Assembly (NCBI RefSeq): GCF_023146395.1
Contig: NZ_JAGLCD010000011.1
Location: 16,334-80,333, forward strand
Reading direction: 5' to 3'
Source: Aeromicrobium sp.
Lineage (GTDB): Bacteria; Actinomycetota; Actinomycetes; Propionibacteriales; Nocardioidaceae
Length of the DNA stretch: 64,000 bases
The translations under genes were made by a program, and so were the position numbers. A model generated the notes under the pieces. That model had not been told where the DNA came from. It saw only the letters and a program-made list of their open reading frames with translations, and ran no database searches. Positions 10,280 through 19,653 of this stretch are shown here, in pieces; the stretch's first letter is position 1, and each line of letters begins with the position of its first letter.

Positions 10280-10780
10280 ATGGCGCTGTCCGAGAAGATG
10301 CTCATGTCCGGTGAGCACAACATCCTGACCACCCGGACGCACGTCAAGGCGCTCTTCCTGCCCTTCGTCGTGCTCCTCGTGGCGGCCTTCGCGGGCTCCT
10401 TCGGTGCCGCGCAGGCCGGAGACGCCGGCGATGGCTACGTCCGCTGGGCGATCATCGCGGTCGCGCTCGTCGTGCTCGTGTGGTTCTCGGTCGTGCCGTT
10501 CCTGCGCTGGTACCTGTGGACCTACACCCTGACGAACCGTCGGGTCGTGGAGCAGCGGGGCATCCTGACTCGGCACGGACGCGTCATCCCGCTCAGTCGC
10601 ATCAACGACGTCTCGTACGAGAAGAACCTCAACGACCGGATCCTGCGCTCGGGCACCCTGATCGTCCACAACGCGGCCGACGAGGAGGGGATGACGCTCG
10701 ACGACATCCCGTCGGTCGAGAAGTTCCACCGCCTGATCAGCGACCTGGTGTTCGAGGTGCAGAACCAGAACGACGACTGA
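10280..10780 (+). CDS. PH domain-containing membrane protein
   Basis: Two TM helices followed by YTLTNRRVVEQRGILTRHGRVIPLSRINDVSYE. Confidence 0.85.
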   Translation: MALSEKMLMSGEHNILTTRTHVKALFLPFVVLLVAAFAGSFGAAQAGDAGDGYVRWAIIAVALVVLVWFSVVPFLRWYLWTYTLTNRRVVEQRGILTRHGRVIPLSRINDVSYEKNLNDRILRSGTLIVHNAADEEGMTLDDIPSVEKFHRLISDLVFEVQNQNDD

Positions 10781-10789
10781 GCCGCCGCG

Positions 10790-11824
10790 ATGACCCGTTC
10801 CCCCTCACCGCCGTCAGACGAGCCCCTGCGCGAGCCGCGCCGGGTCTCGTTGCGCAACCGGCTGCTCGGACTCCTGCTGCGCGAGGAGCTCGATCGCGAC
10901 ATCGCCGCGGCGGCGGTCGACGCCGAGCTCGACCCCGAGCTCGCGCGGCGTCTGTGGCGGGCGCTCGGCTTCCCCGAGCCGGGAGGGCGCCAGGCGTTCG
11001 GTGAGGCCGACGTCGCGGCTTTCCAGCTCGTCAAGGCGGCGATCGAGTCGGACCTGCTGACCGAGGACACCGTGCTGCGCCTGGCACGGGCCATGGGCGT
11101 CACGATGGCCCGCCTGGCCGACTGGGAGGTCGCGACGCTCGTCGACGAGATGGAGCGCGACGTCGAGGTGGGGCGGGCCGACAGTCGTCTCGGGGTCGCG
11201 TTGACGCTCGCGGCCGAGGTCGCACCGCGGTTCGAGGACATCCTGGTCCAGGTCTGGCGCCGCCACCTCACGGTGGCGGCCGCGCGCATGGAGGCGATCG
11301 GCGCGAACGACACCGAGCTGCGCACGACGACCATGACGGTCGGCTTTGCGGACCTGAGTCGCTTCACGTCGCTGACCAACCAGCTCGACGACGCGGCTCT
11401 CGGCTCGTTGGTCGAGCGGTTCGAGGAGCGAGGCGCCGACGTCATCACGGTGGGGGGAGGGCGCGTCATCAAGACCCTGGGCGACGCCGTCCTCTACGTC
11501 ACGGTCGATCCGGTCGTGGCCACGCGCATCGCCCTCGATCTCGTCACGACCGTCGGCTCGCGCGACGACGTCCCGGCGATCCGGGTGGGTCTGGCCACGG
11601 GATCGGTCGTCAGCCGCCTCGGTGACGTCTTCGGCCCGCCGGTCAACCTCGCGGCCCGGCTCTCGCACGTCGCGCGGGCCAACCGCGTCCTGGTCGACGA
11701 GGCCACCGCGGCCTCGCTCGGCCCGGAGTTCGCGACCCGCGCCCTGCCGCCCCGCCCGCTGCGCGGCTTCGGCGACGTCGCCCCCATCACGGTGTCGCAG
11801 CGCCGCGCCTTCCGCTCGCGCTGA
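10790..11824 (+). CDS. Class III adenylate/guanylate cyclase domain protein
   Basis: GFADLSRFTSL, GGRVIKTLGDAVLYV, DVFGPPVNLAARL motifs. Confidence 0.88.
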   Translation: MTRSPSPPSDEPLREPRRVSLRNRLLGLLLREELDRDIAAAAVDAELDPELARRLWRALGFPEPGGRQAFGEADVAAFQLVKAAIESDLLTEDTVLRLARAMGVTMARLADWEVATLVDEMERDVEVGRADSRLGVALTLAAEVAPRFEDILVQVWRRHLTVAAARMEAIGANDTELRTTTMTVGFADLSRFTSLTNQLDDAALGSLVERFEERGADVITVGGGRVIKTLGDAVLYVTVDPVVATRIALDLVTTVGSRDDVPAIRVGLATGSVVSRLGDVFGPPVNLAARLSHVARANRVLVDEATAASLGPEFATRALPPRPLRGFGDVAPITVSQRRAFRSR

Positions 11825-11857
11825 GGCGCACGGTCCCGGCGGGCCACAGACCATGCA

Positions 11858-11976
11858 CGGGCGGTGAGCTGCTCGCCCATGGACGGCACGGGCGGTGAGC
11901 TGCTCGTCGATCGAGCGTTCCGAAAGACGAGCAGCTCACCGCCCGAGTGGGCGATAGGCGACCAGCTCACCGCCCG
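11858..11976. repeat. Intergenic repeat family A (copy 1): two direct and two inverted copies of CGGGCGGTGAGCTGCTCG
   Basis: 11858-11875, 11889-11906 direct; CGAGCAGCTCACCGCCCG 11928-11945 and CGACCAGCTCACCGCCCG 11959-11976 inverted. Confidence 0.85.
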
Positions 11977-12023
11977 AGTGGGCGGACTCATCCCCGTGGT
12001 GCCGCCTCGCTAGAGTTCGGCGC

Positions 12024-13154
12024 ATGTCACGCGCTCACCTGGCCGTCGTCGGTGGAGGCCAGCTGGCCCGGATGATGCAGCAGCCGGCGATCGCCCTGAG
12101 CCTTCGCATCCGGTTGCTGGCCGAGGGTCCCGACGTCTCGGCGGCCCAGGTCGTCGCCGACTCGATCGTGGGTGACCACACGGTGCTCGCCGACCTCGAG
12201 CGTGTCGCCGAGGGCGTCACGGTCGTGACGTTCGACCACGAGCACGTCCCTCCGGAGCACCTGCGCGCGCTGGAGGCCGCCGGTCACGCACCGCGCCCCG
12301 GCCCGCACGCGTTGCTGTTCGCCCAGGACAAGGGCGAGATGCGCACCCGGCTCACGGCGCTCGGCGCGCCCTGCCCGCGGTGGGCGGTCGTCGAGACGAC
12401 CCAGGACGTCGTCGACTTCGGCCTGCCCGCCGTGGTCAAGACCACGCGGGGCGGTTACGACGGCAAGGGTGTCTGGGTCGTGCGGGAGCCGGCCGACGCC
12501 GCAGCCCTGTTCGACGACGGGGCGCTCGCGCCCGGGGTGCGCCTGATCGCCGAGGAGCTCGTCGACTTCCGCCGGGAGCTGTCGGCCCAGGTCGCGCGCA
12601 CCCCGGGCGGTGAGGTCGAGGTCTACCCCGTCGTCGAGTCGCGTCAGGCCGACGGGGTCTGCGCCGAGGTCGTCGCTCCCGCGCCCGACCTCGCTCCGGA
12701 CCTGGCCGCGCAGGCCGCGTCGCTGGCCGAGCAGGTCGCCACGGAGCTCGACGTCGTCGGGATGCTCGCGGTGGAGCTCTTCGAGACCACCGACGGCCGG
12801 ATCCTCGTCAACGAGCTCGCGATGCGACCGCACAACACGGGGCACTGGAGCATCGACGGCGCCGTGACGAGCCAGTTCGAGAACCACCTGCGGGCGGTCA
12901 TGGACCTGCCGCTCGGGCCCTCCACCCCGCTCGCGCCGTGGAGCGTCATGGTCAACGTGCTCGGCGGCACCGTGACCGATCTGGAGGCGCAGCTTCCCAT
13001 CGCGCTGGCCGCGGTGCCGCACGCGAAGGTCCACCTGTACGGCAAGAGCGTCAAGCCCGGTCGCAAGGTCGGTCACGTCACGGTCGTCGGTGCCGACCTC
13101 GACACCGTCCTGGCCGATGCGCGCCGCGCGGCGGCGATCCTGACCGACGGCTGA
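12024..13154 (+). CDS. purK: N5-carboxyaminoimidazole ribonucleotide synthase
   Basis: VVGGGQLARMMQQPAIAL, ATP-grasp, NELAMRPHNTGHWSIDGAVTSQFENHLRA. Confidence 0.96.
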   Translation: MSRAHLAVVGGGQLARMMQQPAIALSLRIRLLAEGPDVSAAQVVADSIVGDHTVLADLERVAEGVTVVTFDHEHVPPEHLRALEAAGHAPRPGPHALLFAQDKGEMRTRLTALGAPCPRWAVVETTQDVVDFGLPAVVKTTRGGYDGKGVWVVREPADAAALFDDGALAPGVRLIAEELVDFRRELSAQVARTPGGEVEVYPVVESRQADGVCAEVVAPAPDLAPDLAAQAASLAEQVATELDVVGMLAVELFETTDGRILVNELAMRPHNTGHWSIDGAVTSQFENHLRAVMDLPLGPSTPLAPWSVMVNVLGGTVTDLEAQLPIALAAVPHAKVHLYGKSVKPGRKVGHVTVVGADLDTVLADARRAAAILTDG

Positions 13155-13158
13155 CCTC

Positions 13159-13608
13159 GTGGAGCGGCTCACCTCCCCGCGTGCGCGCTGGCTGACCGCG
13201 CGGGCCCACCTCGCGCTGCTCGCCTGGATGGTCGTGCTGCTGCCGCTCCTGGTCGCGGGCCCCGTCCTCGTCGCGCTGGCCCTGACCGGTGGGCAGTCGG
13301 CCCAGGCGGGTCTGGGCGGACTGTTGATGCTGTGGATCGGCGGTTGGGTCTCGACCTGCGTCGTGGCGGTCTGGTCGTACCGGCGCCGCATCGGCGCCCT
13401 CGTGCGCAGCGGCGACCCCGCCTCGGCGCTGCGAGCCGAGGCCTGCGCCCGCGTCCGACTCGACGTGCGCCCGATCGACAAGCTGGCCGGCGTGCACCTG
13501 GGTGGCCTCGAGCCCAACGCGTGGGCCCGTGCCGCGAACTCGAGCCAGGTCCTGTGGGGCCACGGCGTCGCGATCGTGATCGCCGTGGCCCTGATCGCCA
13601 CCGACTGA
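13159..13608 (+). CDS. Small membrane protein, unknown function
   Basis: GTG-started ORF 4 nt after purK with two hydrophobic segments. Confidence 0.6.
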   Translation: MERLTSPRARWLTARAHLALLAWMVVLLPLLVAGPVLVALALTGGQSAQAGLGGLLMLWIGGWVSTCVVAVWSYRRRIGALVRSGDPASALRAEACARVRLDVRPIDKLAGVHLGGLEPNAWARAANSSQVLWGHGVAIVIAVALIATD

Positions 13609-13615
13609 ATCCGCG

Positions 13616-13720
13616 GGGCGGTGAGTCTTCCACCGCACGAGAGCTCAGACGGGGGATCACTCACCGCCGCTGGTGGAAGCCTCACCGCCCCACCCGGAAC
13701 CGTGGATCACTCACCGCCCG
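13616..13720. repeat. Intergenic repeat family A (copy 2)
   Basis: GGGCGGTGAGTCTTCCACCGCACGAGAGCTCAGACGGGGGATCACTCACCGCC plus a second GGTGGAAGCCTCACCGCC / GGATCACTCACCGCCCG unit. Confidence 0.8.
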
Positions 13721-13752
13721 TCGGGCGGAGGGGCGCTGGCTAGGATCGGCGC

Positions 13753-14277
13753 ATGAGCGCGCGCGTGGGAATCGTCATGGGGTCCGACTCCGACTGGCCG
13801 GTCATGCAGGCCGCCGGTGAGGCGCTGGCGGAGTTCGACGTGGCCTTCGAGGCCGATGTCGTCTCGGCGCACCGCATGCCCGACGAGATGCTCGCGTACG
13901 GCCGTGATGCCCACGGGCGTGGCCTCGAGGTCGTCATCGCCGGTGCCGGCGGTGCCGCCCACCTGCCGGGCATGCTTGCGGCCGTCACGCCGCTGCCCGT
14001 CATCGGCGTCCCGGTCCCGCTCAAGTACCTCGACGGGATGGACTCGCTGCTCTCGATCGTGCAGATGCCGGCGGGCGTGCCGGTCGCCACGGTCTCGATC
14101 GGCAACGCGCGCAACGCGGGACTGCTCGCGGCACGCATCCTGGCCGTGGGCGACGCGGACCTCACGCGCAGGATGCTCGACTTCCAGACCGGACTCGCCG
14201 ACGCTGCGCGGGCCAAGGGCGCGAAGGTTCGCGGCGGCGCCGCGGGTTCCGGGCCCGCCGGGTTCGGCCCGCGCTGA
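13753..14277 (+). CDS. purE: N5-carboxyaminoimidazole ribonucleotide mutase
   Basis: [43 protein letters not shown]. Confidence 0.97.
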   Translation: MSARVGIVMGSDSDWPVMQAAGEALAEFDVAFEADVVSAHRMPDEMLAYGRDAHGRGLEVVIAGAGGAAHLPGMLAAVTPLPVIGVPVPLKYLDGMDSLLSIVQMPAGVPVATVSIGNARNAGLLAARILAVGDADLTRRMLDFQTGLADAARAKGAKVRGGAAGSGPAGFGPR

Positions 14278-14378
14278 CCTCCAGGGACGCGCCGGGACCC
14301 GCCCACCAGCGGTGGCGGGCACACCACACTCGGGCGCGGCCTGGCGCGCCACTCAACGCCCAGCGGACGGGTCAGCGA

Positions 14379-15899
14379 TCAGCGAGTGAGCTCGAGGGTC
14401 TTGTCGGTCCAGGTGCGCAGGTCGGCGAGCAGGGCCGGGTTCTCGGCGAGCGAGGTGCCGAACGACGGCACGATCTCCTTGAGCTGGGAGCGCCACGCCT
14501 CGAAACGTGCCGGGAAGCAGCGCTCGAGGACGTCGAGCATCGCGGCGACCGCCGTCGAGGCGCCGGGGGAGGCGCCCAGGAGACCGGCGATCGAGCCGTC
14601 GGCGGCGTTCACGACCGTCGTGCCGAACTCGAGCGAGCCGCCGAAGCGGCCCTTCTGGCGCACGACCTGGACTCGCTGGCCCGCCGTGATGAGCTCCCAG
14701 TCCTGGTCCTCGACCTCGGGGGCGAAGACGCGCAGCGCGTCGATCTTGCCGCCGCGGGTCTTGGCCAGCTCGAGCACGAGGTACTTGATGAGGGACCAGG
14801 ACGTGACGCCGATCGCGGCCATCGGGAGGAGGTTGTCGGGGCGGATCGAGCTCGGCAGGTCGGTGAACGAGCCCTGCTTGAGGAACTTCGGGGTCCAGCC
14901 GGCGTAGGGGCCGAACAGCAGCGAGCGGTGCCCGTCGATCACGCGGGTGTCGAGGTGGGGCACCGACATCGGCGGGGCGCCGACCGCGGCCATGCCGTAG
15001 ACCTTGGCCTGGTGCTTGGCCGCGACGTCCTCGTCCAGGCACCGCAGGAACTGCCCGCTGACGGGGAAGCCGGCGAAGCCCTTGATCTCCTCGATGCCGG
15101 AGCGCTGCAGGAGGTGCAGGGCGCCACCGCCGGCACCCACGAAGACGAACTTGGCGCGGATGACGACGGACTTGCCGTGCTGGCGGTCCTTGACGACGAC
15201 GCGCCACGAGCCGTCGCTCTCGCGCGTCAGGTTCTTGACCTGGTGGTCAAAGCGGATGTCGGCGCCGGTGCGGGCCAGGTGGTCGACGAACTGCTTCGTC
15301 AACGCCCCGAAGTCGACGTCCGTGCCGTTCTCGGCCCAGCTGATCGCGACGTCCTCGGACTCGTCGCGCCCCTCGGCCATGAGCGGCAGGCGCCGCGCGA
15401 ACTCGTCACGGTCGGTCACGAGCTCGATGCCCTCGAACAGCGGGTTGGCCGCGAGCTTGTCGTGGCGCTTGCGCAGGTACTCGACGTTCTCCGCGCCCTG
15501 CACGAAGCTCACGTGGGGCACCGAGTTGATGAACGTCGACGGGTCCGACAAGGTGCCGTTCTCGACCGCGTGCGACCAGAACTGACGCGAGAGCTGGAAC
15601 TGCTCGTTGACGACCGGCGCCTTCGAGATGTCGACGTCGCCGCCGGGAAGCTTGGGGGTGTAGTTGAGCTCGCACAGGGCGGAGTGGCCGGTGCCGGCGT
15701 TGTTCCACGGGCCGGAGCTCTCCAGCGACGGCGCCGCGAGCCGCTCCAGCACCGTGATCGACCAGTCCGGCTCCAAGGTGCGGAGCATCGTGCCGAGGGT
15801 CGCGCTCATGACGCCGGCCCCCACCAGGAGCACGTCGGTCGTGACCTGGTCAGGCAGGGGTGAGGTCGAGGGGACGGAAAGACTGGCGTTCTCGGTCAA
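14379..15899 (-). CDS. mqo: Malate:quinone oxidoreductase
   Basis: [21 protein letters not shown] motif, [19 protein letters not shown]; start uncertain (TTG 15899 suggested, ORF extends to 15986). Confidence 0.93.
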   Translation of the reverse strand: MTENASLSVPSTSPLPDQVTTDVLLVGAGVMSATLGTMLRTLEPDWSITVLERLAAPSLESSGPWNNAGTGHSALCELNYTPKLPGGDVDISKAPVVNEQFQLSRQFWSHAVENGTLSDPSTFINSVPHVSFVQGAENVEYLRKRHDKLAANPLFEGIELVTDRDEFARRLPLMAEGRDESEDVAISWAENGTDVDFGALTKQFVDHLARTGADIRFDHQVKNLTRESDGSWRVVVKDRQHGKSVVIRAKFVFVGAGGGALHLLQRSGIEEIKGFAGFPVSGQFLRCLDEDVAAKHQAKVYGMAAVGAPPMSVPHLDTRVIDGHRSLLFGPYAGWTPKFLKQGSFTDLPSSIRPDNLLPMAAIGVTSWSLIKYLVLELAKTRGGKIDALRVFAPEVEDQDWELITAGQRVQVVRQKGRFGGSLEFGTTVVNAADGSIAGLLGASPGASTAVAAMLDVLERCFPARFEAWRSQLKEIVPSFGTSLAENPALLADLRTWTDKTLELTR

Positions 15900-16056
15900 C
15901 GCTCCACTGCTCCTTGCGAAAGACGTGCGGACCCTGGCGGAAGTCCACCGTTCAACTGTGCCGGAGACACCGGGCGATCGCGCCATCGAGAGGGTGTGAG
16001 ATTGTCCGGCGCGGATGTGAAGTGCGTCTCACTGTCGCGCGGGAGGTGAGCCCCGG

Positions 16057-16647
16057 TCAGGGACGGTCGCGGATGAAGGAGGTGACGCGGCTGAGCGTCG
16101 GGGTCCGCGGTGCCGACGCGAAGCCGAACCGCACCGGCGGGTCGACCGGCGCCAGGGGGCCGAGGTCCTGGCCGTCCCAGCTGACGGTGGCCGACGTGAC
16201 CTGCCAGGCGTCGGTCGCGGCATACCACTCGGTGCGGCCCTGGCCTGCGGTGCCGTGGGTGCGCACGCCCGGCATGACGCACCGCGCCACGGGGTCGCAG
16301 AGGCGCGCCCAGGTCTCGTGGTGAGCCACGGGGCGGGGGACGCACCGCAGCAGCCAGCCGATCGGCGCGCGGGCGCCGGGGGTCCACCGCGCCTGCAGCG
16401 GTCCGGCCTGGATCGACCATCCGTCGAGCGCGACCGCCACGACCTGCACCTCGTCGAAGCGGTAGGTCGTGGCCACCAGGTCGGCGACCCAGGCGTCGGG
16501 CGCGAGCAGGATGCGGTGCCCGTCGGGTCGCTCGACCATCGCGTCGGCGAACGGCCCGTGCGGGCTGCGTTCCCAGATCCCCACCACGACGCGGGTGCCG
16601 CTCGTGGTGCCCAGGCCGACGATGTGCCCGTCGAATCGCCGTGTCAC
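16057..16647 (-). CDS. Conserved actinobacterial hypothetical protein
   Basis: VTRRFDGHIVGLGTTSGTRVVVGIWERSPHGPFADAMVERPDGHRILLAPDAWVADLV; GTG at 16647; rest of the 1138-aa ORF is antisense shadow. Confidence 0.7.
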   Translation of the reverse strand: MTRRFDGHIVGLGTTSGTRVVVGIWERSPHGPFADAMVERPDGHRILLAPDAWVADLVATTYRFDEVQVVAVALDGWSIQAGPLQARWTPGARAPIGWLLRCVPRPVAHHETWARLCDPVARCVMPGVRTHGTAGQGRTEWYAATDAWQVTSATVSWDGQDLGPLAPVDPPVRFGFASAPRTPTLSRVTSFIRDRP

Positions 16648-16776
16648 GGTCCCAGTCTGGGCGACGTCTCGCGATCTGGCAGGTCGGGTGCTGGGATTGC
16701 CGTTAGTCGGACGTCCTAGAATAGAGACGCGGCCCTCCACCCCGGGCCCGTGAGGTCCGTCCACCAGGAGTCGACG

Positions 16777-17940
16777 ATGAGTGACATGTTCGTGCTGTCC
16801 GAGGAGCACCAGGCGATCCGCGAGGCCGTGCGTGCGGTCGCGGAGAACAAGATCGCGCCGTACGCGGCGCAGGTCGACGAGGAGGCCCGCTACCCCCACG
16901 AGGCGGCGGCGGCCCTGCTCGCCTCTGACTTCCACGCCCCCCACGTGCCGGAGGAGTACGGCGGAGCCGGCGCCGACGCGCTGGCCACGGTCCTCGTGAT
17001 CGAGGAGGTCGCCCGGGTCTGCGTGTCGTCGTCGCTGATCCCTGCGGTCAACAAGCTCGGCTCGCTGCCGGTGCAGATCGGCGGCGGCGAGCAGATCAAG
17101 AAGACCTACCTCAGCCGGCTCGCCGCGGGCGAGGGCGGCTTCTCCTACTGCCTGTCGGAGCCCGACGCGGGCTCCGACGCCGCGAACCAGAAGACCAAGG
17201 CCACCCGCGACGGCGACGACTGGGTCCTGAACGGCACCAAGCGCTGGATCACCAACGCCGGCGAGTCGGAGTTCTACACCGTCCTGGCGCAGACCGATCC
17301 CGAGAAGCGCAGCAAGGGCATCACGGCGTTCGTCGTCGAGAAGTCCGACGAGGGCGTGTCGTTCGGTGCGCCGGAGAAGAAGCTCGGCATCAAGGGCTCG
17401 CCGACGCGTGAGGTCTACCTCGACCACGTGCGCATCCCGGGCGACCGCATCATCGGCGAGGTCGGCGAGGGCTTCAGCATCGCGATGAAGACCCTCGACC
17501 ACACCCGCGTGACGATCGCGGCGCAGGCCGTCGGCGTCGCCCAGGGGGCCCTCGACTACGCGCTCGGCTACGTCAAGGAGCGCAAGCAGTTCGGCAAGGC
17601 CATCGCCGAGTTCCAGGGCATCGAGTTCATGCTCGCCGACATGGGCATGAAGATCGAGGCCGCCCGCCAGCTCACCTACGCGGCCGCCGGTCGCTCCGAG
17701 CGCGGCGACTCCGACCTCACGTTCTTCGGCGCCGCGGCCAAGGCGTTCGCCTCCGACACCGCGATGCAGGTCACGACCGACGCCGTGCAGCTGCTCGGCG
17801 GCTACGGCTTCACCCGGGACTACCCGGTCGAGCGCATGATGCGCGACGCCAAGATCACCCAGATCTACGAGGGCACCAACCAGGTCCAGCGCATCGTCAT
17901 GGGACGCCAGCTCCTCGCGGGCGTGCAGTCGACGCTCTGA
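16777..17940 (+). CDS. Acyl-CoA dehydrogenase
   Basis: MSDMFVLSEEHQAIREAVRAVAE, YCLSEPDAGSDAA, QLLGGYGFTRDYPVERMMRDAKITQIYEGTNQVQRIVM. Confidence 0.95.
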   Translation: MSDMFVLSEEHQAIREAVRAVAENKIAPYAAQVDEEARYPHEAAAALLASDFHAPHVPEEYGGAGADALATVLVIEEVARVCVSSSLIPAVNKLGSLPVQIGGGEQIKKTYLSRLAAGEGGFSYCLSEPDAGSDAANQKTKATRDGDDWVLNGTKRWITNAGESEFYTVLAQTDPEKRSKGITAFVVEKSDEGVSFGAPEKKLGIKGSPTREVYLDHVRIPGDRIIGEVGEGFSIAMKTLDHTRVTIAAQAVGVAQGALDYALGYVKERKQFGKAIAEFQGIEFMLADMGMKIEAARQLTYAAAGRSERGDSDLTFFGAAAKAFASDTAMQVTTDAVQLLGGYGFTRDYPVERMMRDAKITQIYEGTNQVQRIVMGRQLLAGVQSTL

Positions 17941-17970
17941 CCACTGCCGGGCGGCTGGCAGGCTCGTGAC

Positions 17971-18885
17971 GTGAGCCTGCTGCCGTTCGAGCTGCCCGCC
18001 GGCTTCCTCGCGCACGCCGGCCGCGGCGAGCGGTGGGCGGCGTGGATCGGCTCCGTGCCGCGCCGGCTCGCCCATGCGATCGAGGCGTGGGACCTCGTGG
18101 TCGACGGCCCGCCGCTGCACGGGCACACCGCGGTCGTGGTGCCGGTGCTGTCCGACGGGACACCGGCCGTGCTCAAGGCCGGGTGGCCGTTCGAGGAGCC
18201 GCGCCAGGAGTGGCTCGCGCTGCGGCGGTGGGACGGACGCGGTGCCGTGCGGATGCTCGCGGCCGACCCTGCGTCGAACGTGCTCCTCCTCGAGCGTCTG
18301 CAGCCGACCGACCTCCTGACCGTGGACGCGCTGGATGCGTGCGAGGTGGTGGCGGGCCTCTACGCGACGCTCCACGTGCCGGCCCCGGCGCGCCTGGACC
18401 GCCTCTCGGCGAAGGTCGCGCGATGGACCGAGGACCTCGCCGCGCTGCCTCGATCGGCACCGTTCCCGCGCCGCATGGTCGATCAGGCCGTGCACCTCGG
18501 CCGCGCGTTCGCCACGGACCCGGCCACCGACGGCACCCTCGTGCACACCGACCTCCACGACGAGAACGTGCTGGCCGCGGAACGCGCGGCGTGGCTCGCG
18601 ATCGACCCGCAGCCGCTCTCCGGCGACCCCCACTACGAGCCGGCCCCGATGCTCTGGAACCGGTGGGACGAGGTGCTCGCCGCCCGCGACCCGAGGTTCG
18701 CGGTGCGGCGGCGCTTCCACACCCTGGTCGACGTCGCCGGCCTCGACGAGCAGCGGGCCCGTGACTGGGTCGTCGTGCGAGAGGCCCACCAGGCGATGTG
18801 GGCGATCGAGGACTCTGTCGCGGGGCGGGGGGAGCCCGACCGCGTCACCGCGGCGGTCACGATCATCAAGGCTGTCCAGGACTGA
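17971..18885 (+). CDS. Aminoglycoside/streptomycin 6-kinase family phosphotransferase (APH fold)
   Basis: LVHTDLHDENVLA catalytic loop, AIDPQPLSGDPHYEPAPMLWNRW; GTG start. Confidence 0.82.
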   Translation: MSLLPFELPAGFLAHAGRGERWAAWIGSVPRRLAHAIEAWDLVVDGPPLHGHTAVVVPVLSDGTPAVLKAGWPFEEPRQEWLALRRWDGRGAVRMLAADPASNVLLLERLQPTDLLTVDALDACEVVAGLYATLHVPAPARLDRLSAKVARWTEDLAALPRSAPFPRRMVDQAVHLGRAFATDPATDGTLVHTDLHDENVLAAERAAWLAIDPQPLSGDPHYEPAPMLWNRWDEVLAARDPRFAVRRRFHTLVDVAGLDEQRARDWVVVREAHQAMWAIEDSVAGRGEPDRVTAAVTIIKAVQD

Positions 18886-18939
18886 GTCCACCAGCCCACG
18901 AGGGGTGCCGGGGCGACGGCACGGGCCTAGATTCGTCCC

Positions 18940-19620
18940 ATGAGCCTCGTGACCTGGAAGGATCTCGTGATCGACGCGGTCGACGCCGCGGCATCGGCCC
19001 AGTTCTGGGCCGAGCGCCTCGGGCTGCGCCGGGAGGTGCTCGGCGACGGCACGGCTGCCGTGCTCCGCGGCGACGACCCGGGCCAGACGATCTGGATCAA
19101 CGGCGTGCCGGAGCCCAAGACCGTCAAGAACCGGGTCCATCTCGACGTGTGGGAGGCCTCGCTCGAGCCGTTCGGGGCGCTCGAGCGGCTCGGCGAGCCC
19201 GGCGAGTTCTCCTGGACCACCTTCTGCGACCCGGAGGGCAACGAGTTCTGCGTCTTCGTCAAGGACGGCGCCGTACCGGGGTTCAAGGCGCTCGAGATCG
19301 ATGCCGCCGACCACCTGGTGATCTCGACCTGGTGGGCGGACGTCCTGGGCGGGCGTCTGGTGCGCGACGACGGCGGCGCCTACTCCAGCGTCGAGGACGT
19401 CCCCGGCCTCCCCGGGGAGGGACTCGACTTCGCCCCGGTGCCCGAGCCGAAGGCGGTCAAGAACCGGGTGCACTGGGACGTCCGGCTGAACCCCGGCGCG
19501 TCGGTCCGTGACCTCCGGGACCGGGGCGCGATGCTGCTGCGCGCAGCGGGGGACGACGAGCCGTGGACCGTCATGGCCGACCCCGAGGGCAACGAGTTCT
19601 GCGTGTTCGACGCCGAGTGA
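18940..19620 (+). CDS. VOC (glyoxalase-like) family protein, two tandem domains
   Basis: Internal duplication with DPEGNEFCVF ending both halves. Confidence 0.88.
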   Translation: MSLVTWKDLVIDAVDAAASAQFWAERLGLRREVLGDGTAAVLRGDDPGQTIWINGVPEPKTVKNRVHLDVWEASLEPFGALERLGEPGEFSWTTFCDPEGNEFCVFVKDGAVPGFKALEIDAADHLVISTWWADVLGGRLVRDDGGAYSSVEDVPGLPGEGLDFAPVPEPKAVKNRVHWDVRLNPGASVRDLRDRGAMLLRAAGDDEPWTVMADPEGNEFCVFDAE

Positions 19621-19653
19621 CCGGCCCGGCGCCTGCGTGACAGAGTGGGACCC

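Noticed and set aside
17971-18885. Acquired antibiotic-resistance cassette
   Set aside because: APH/streptomycin-kinase-like fold, but no mobile element flanks it and neighbours are housekeeping; intrinsic metabolic kinase equally likely.
16057-19473. 1138-aa minus-strand ORF
   Set aside because: Only the C-terminal part (16057-16647) looks like protein; the rest is antisense to the acyl-CoA dehydrogenase, APH and VOC genes, with His/Arg/Asp-rich shadow composition typical of high-GC codon bias.
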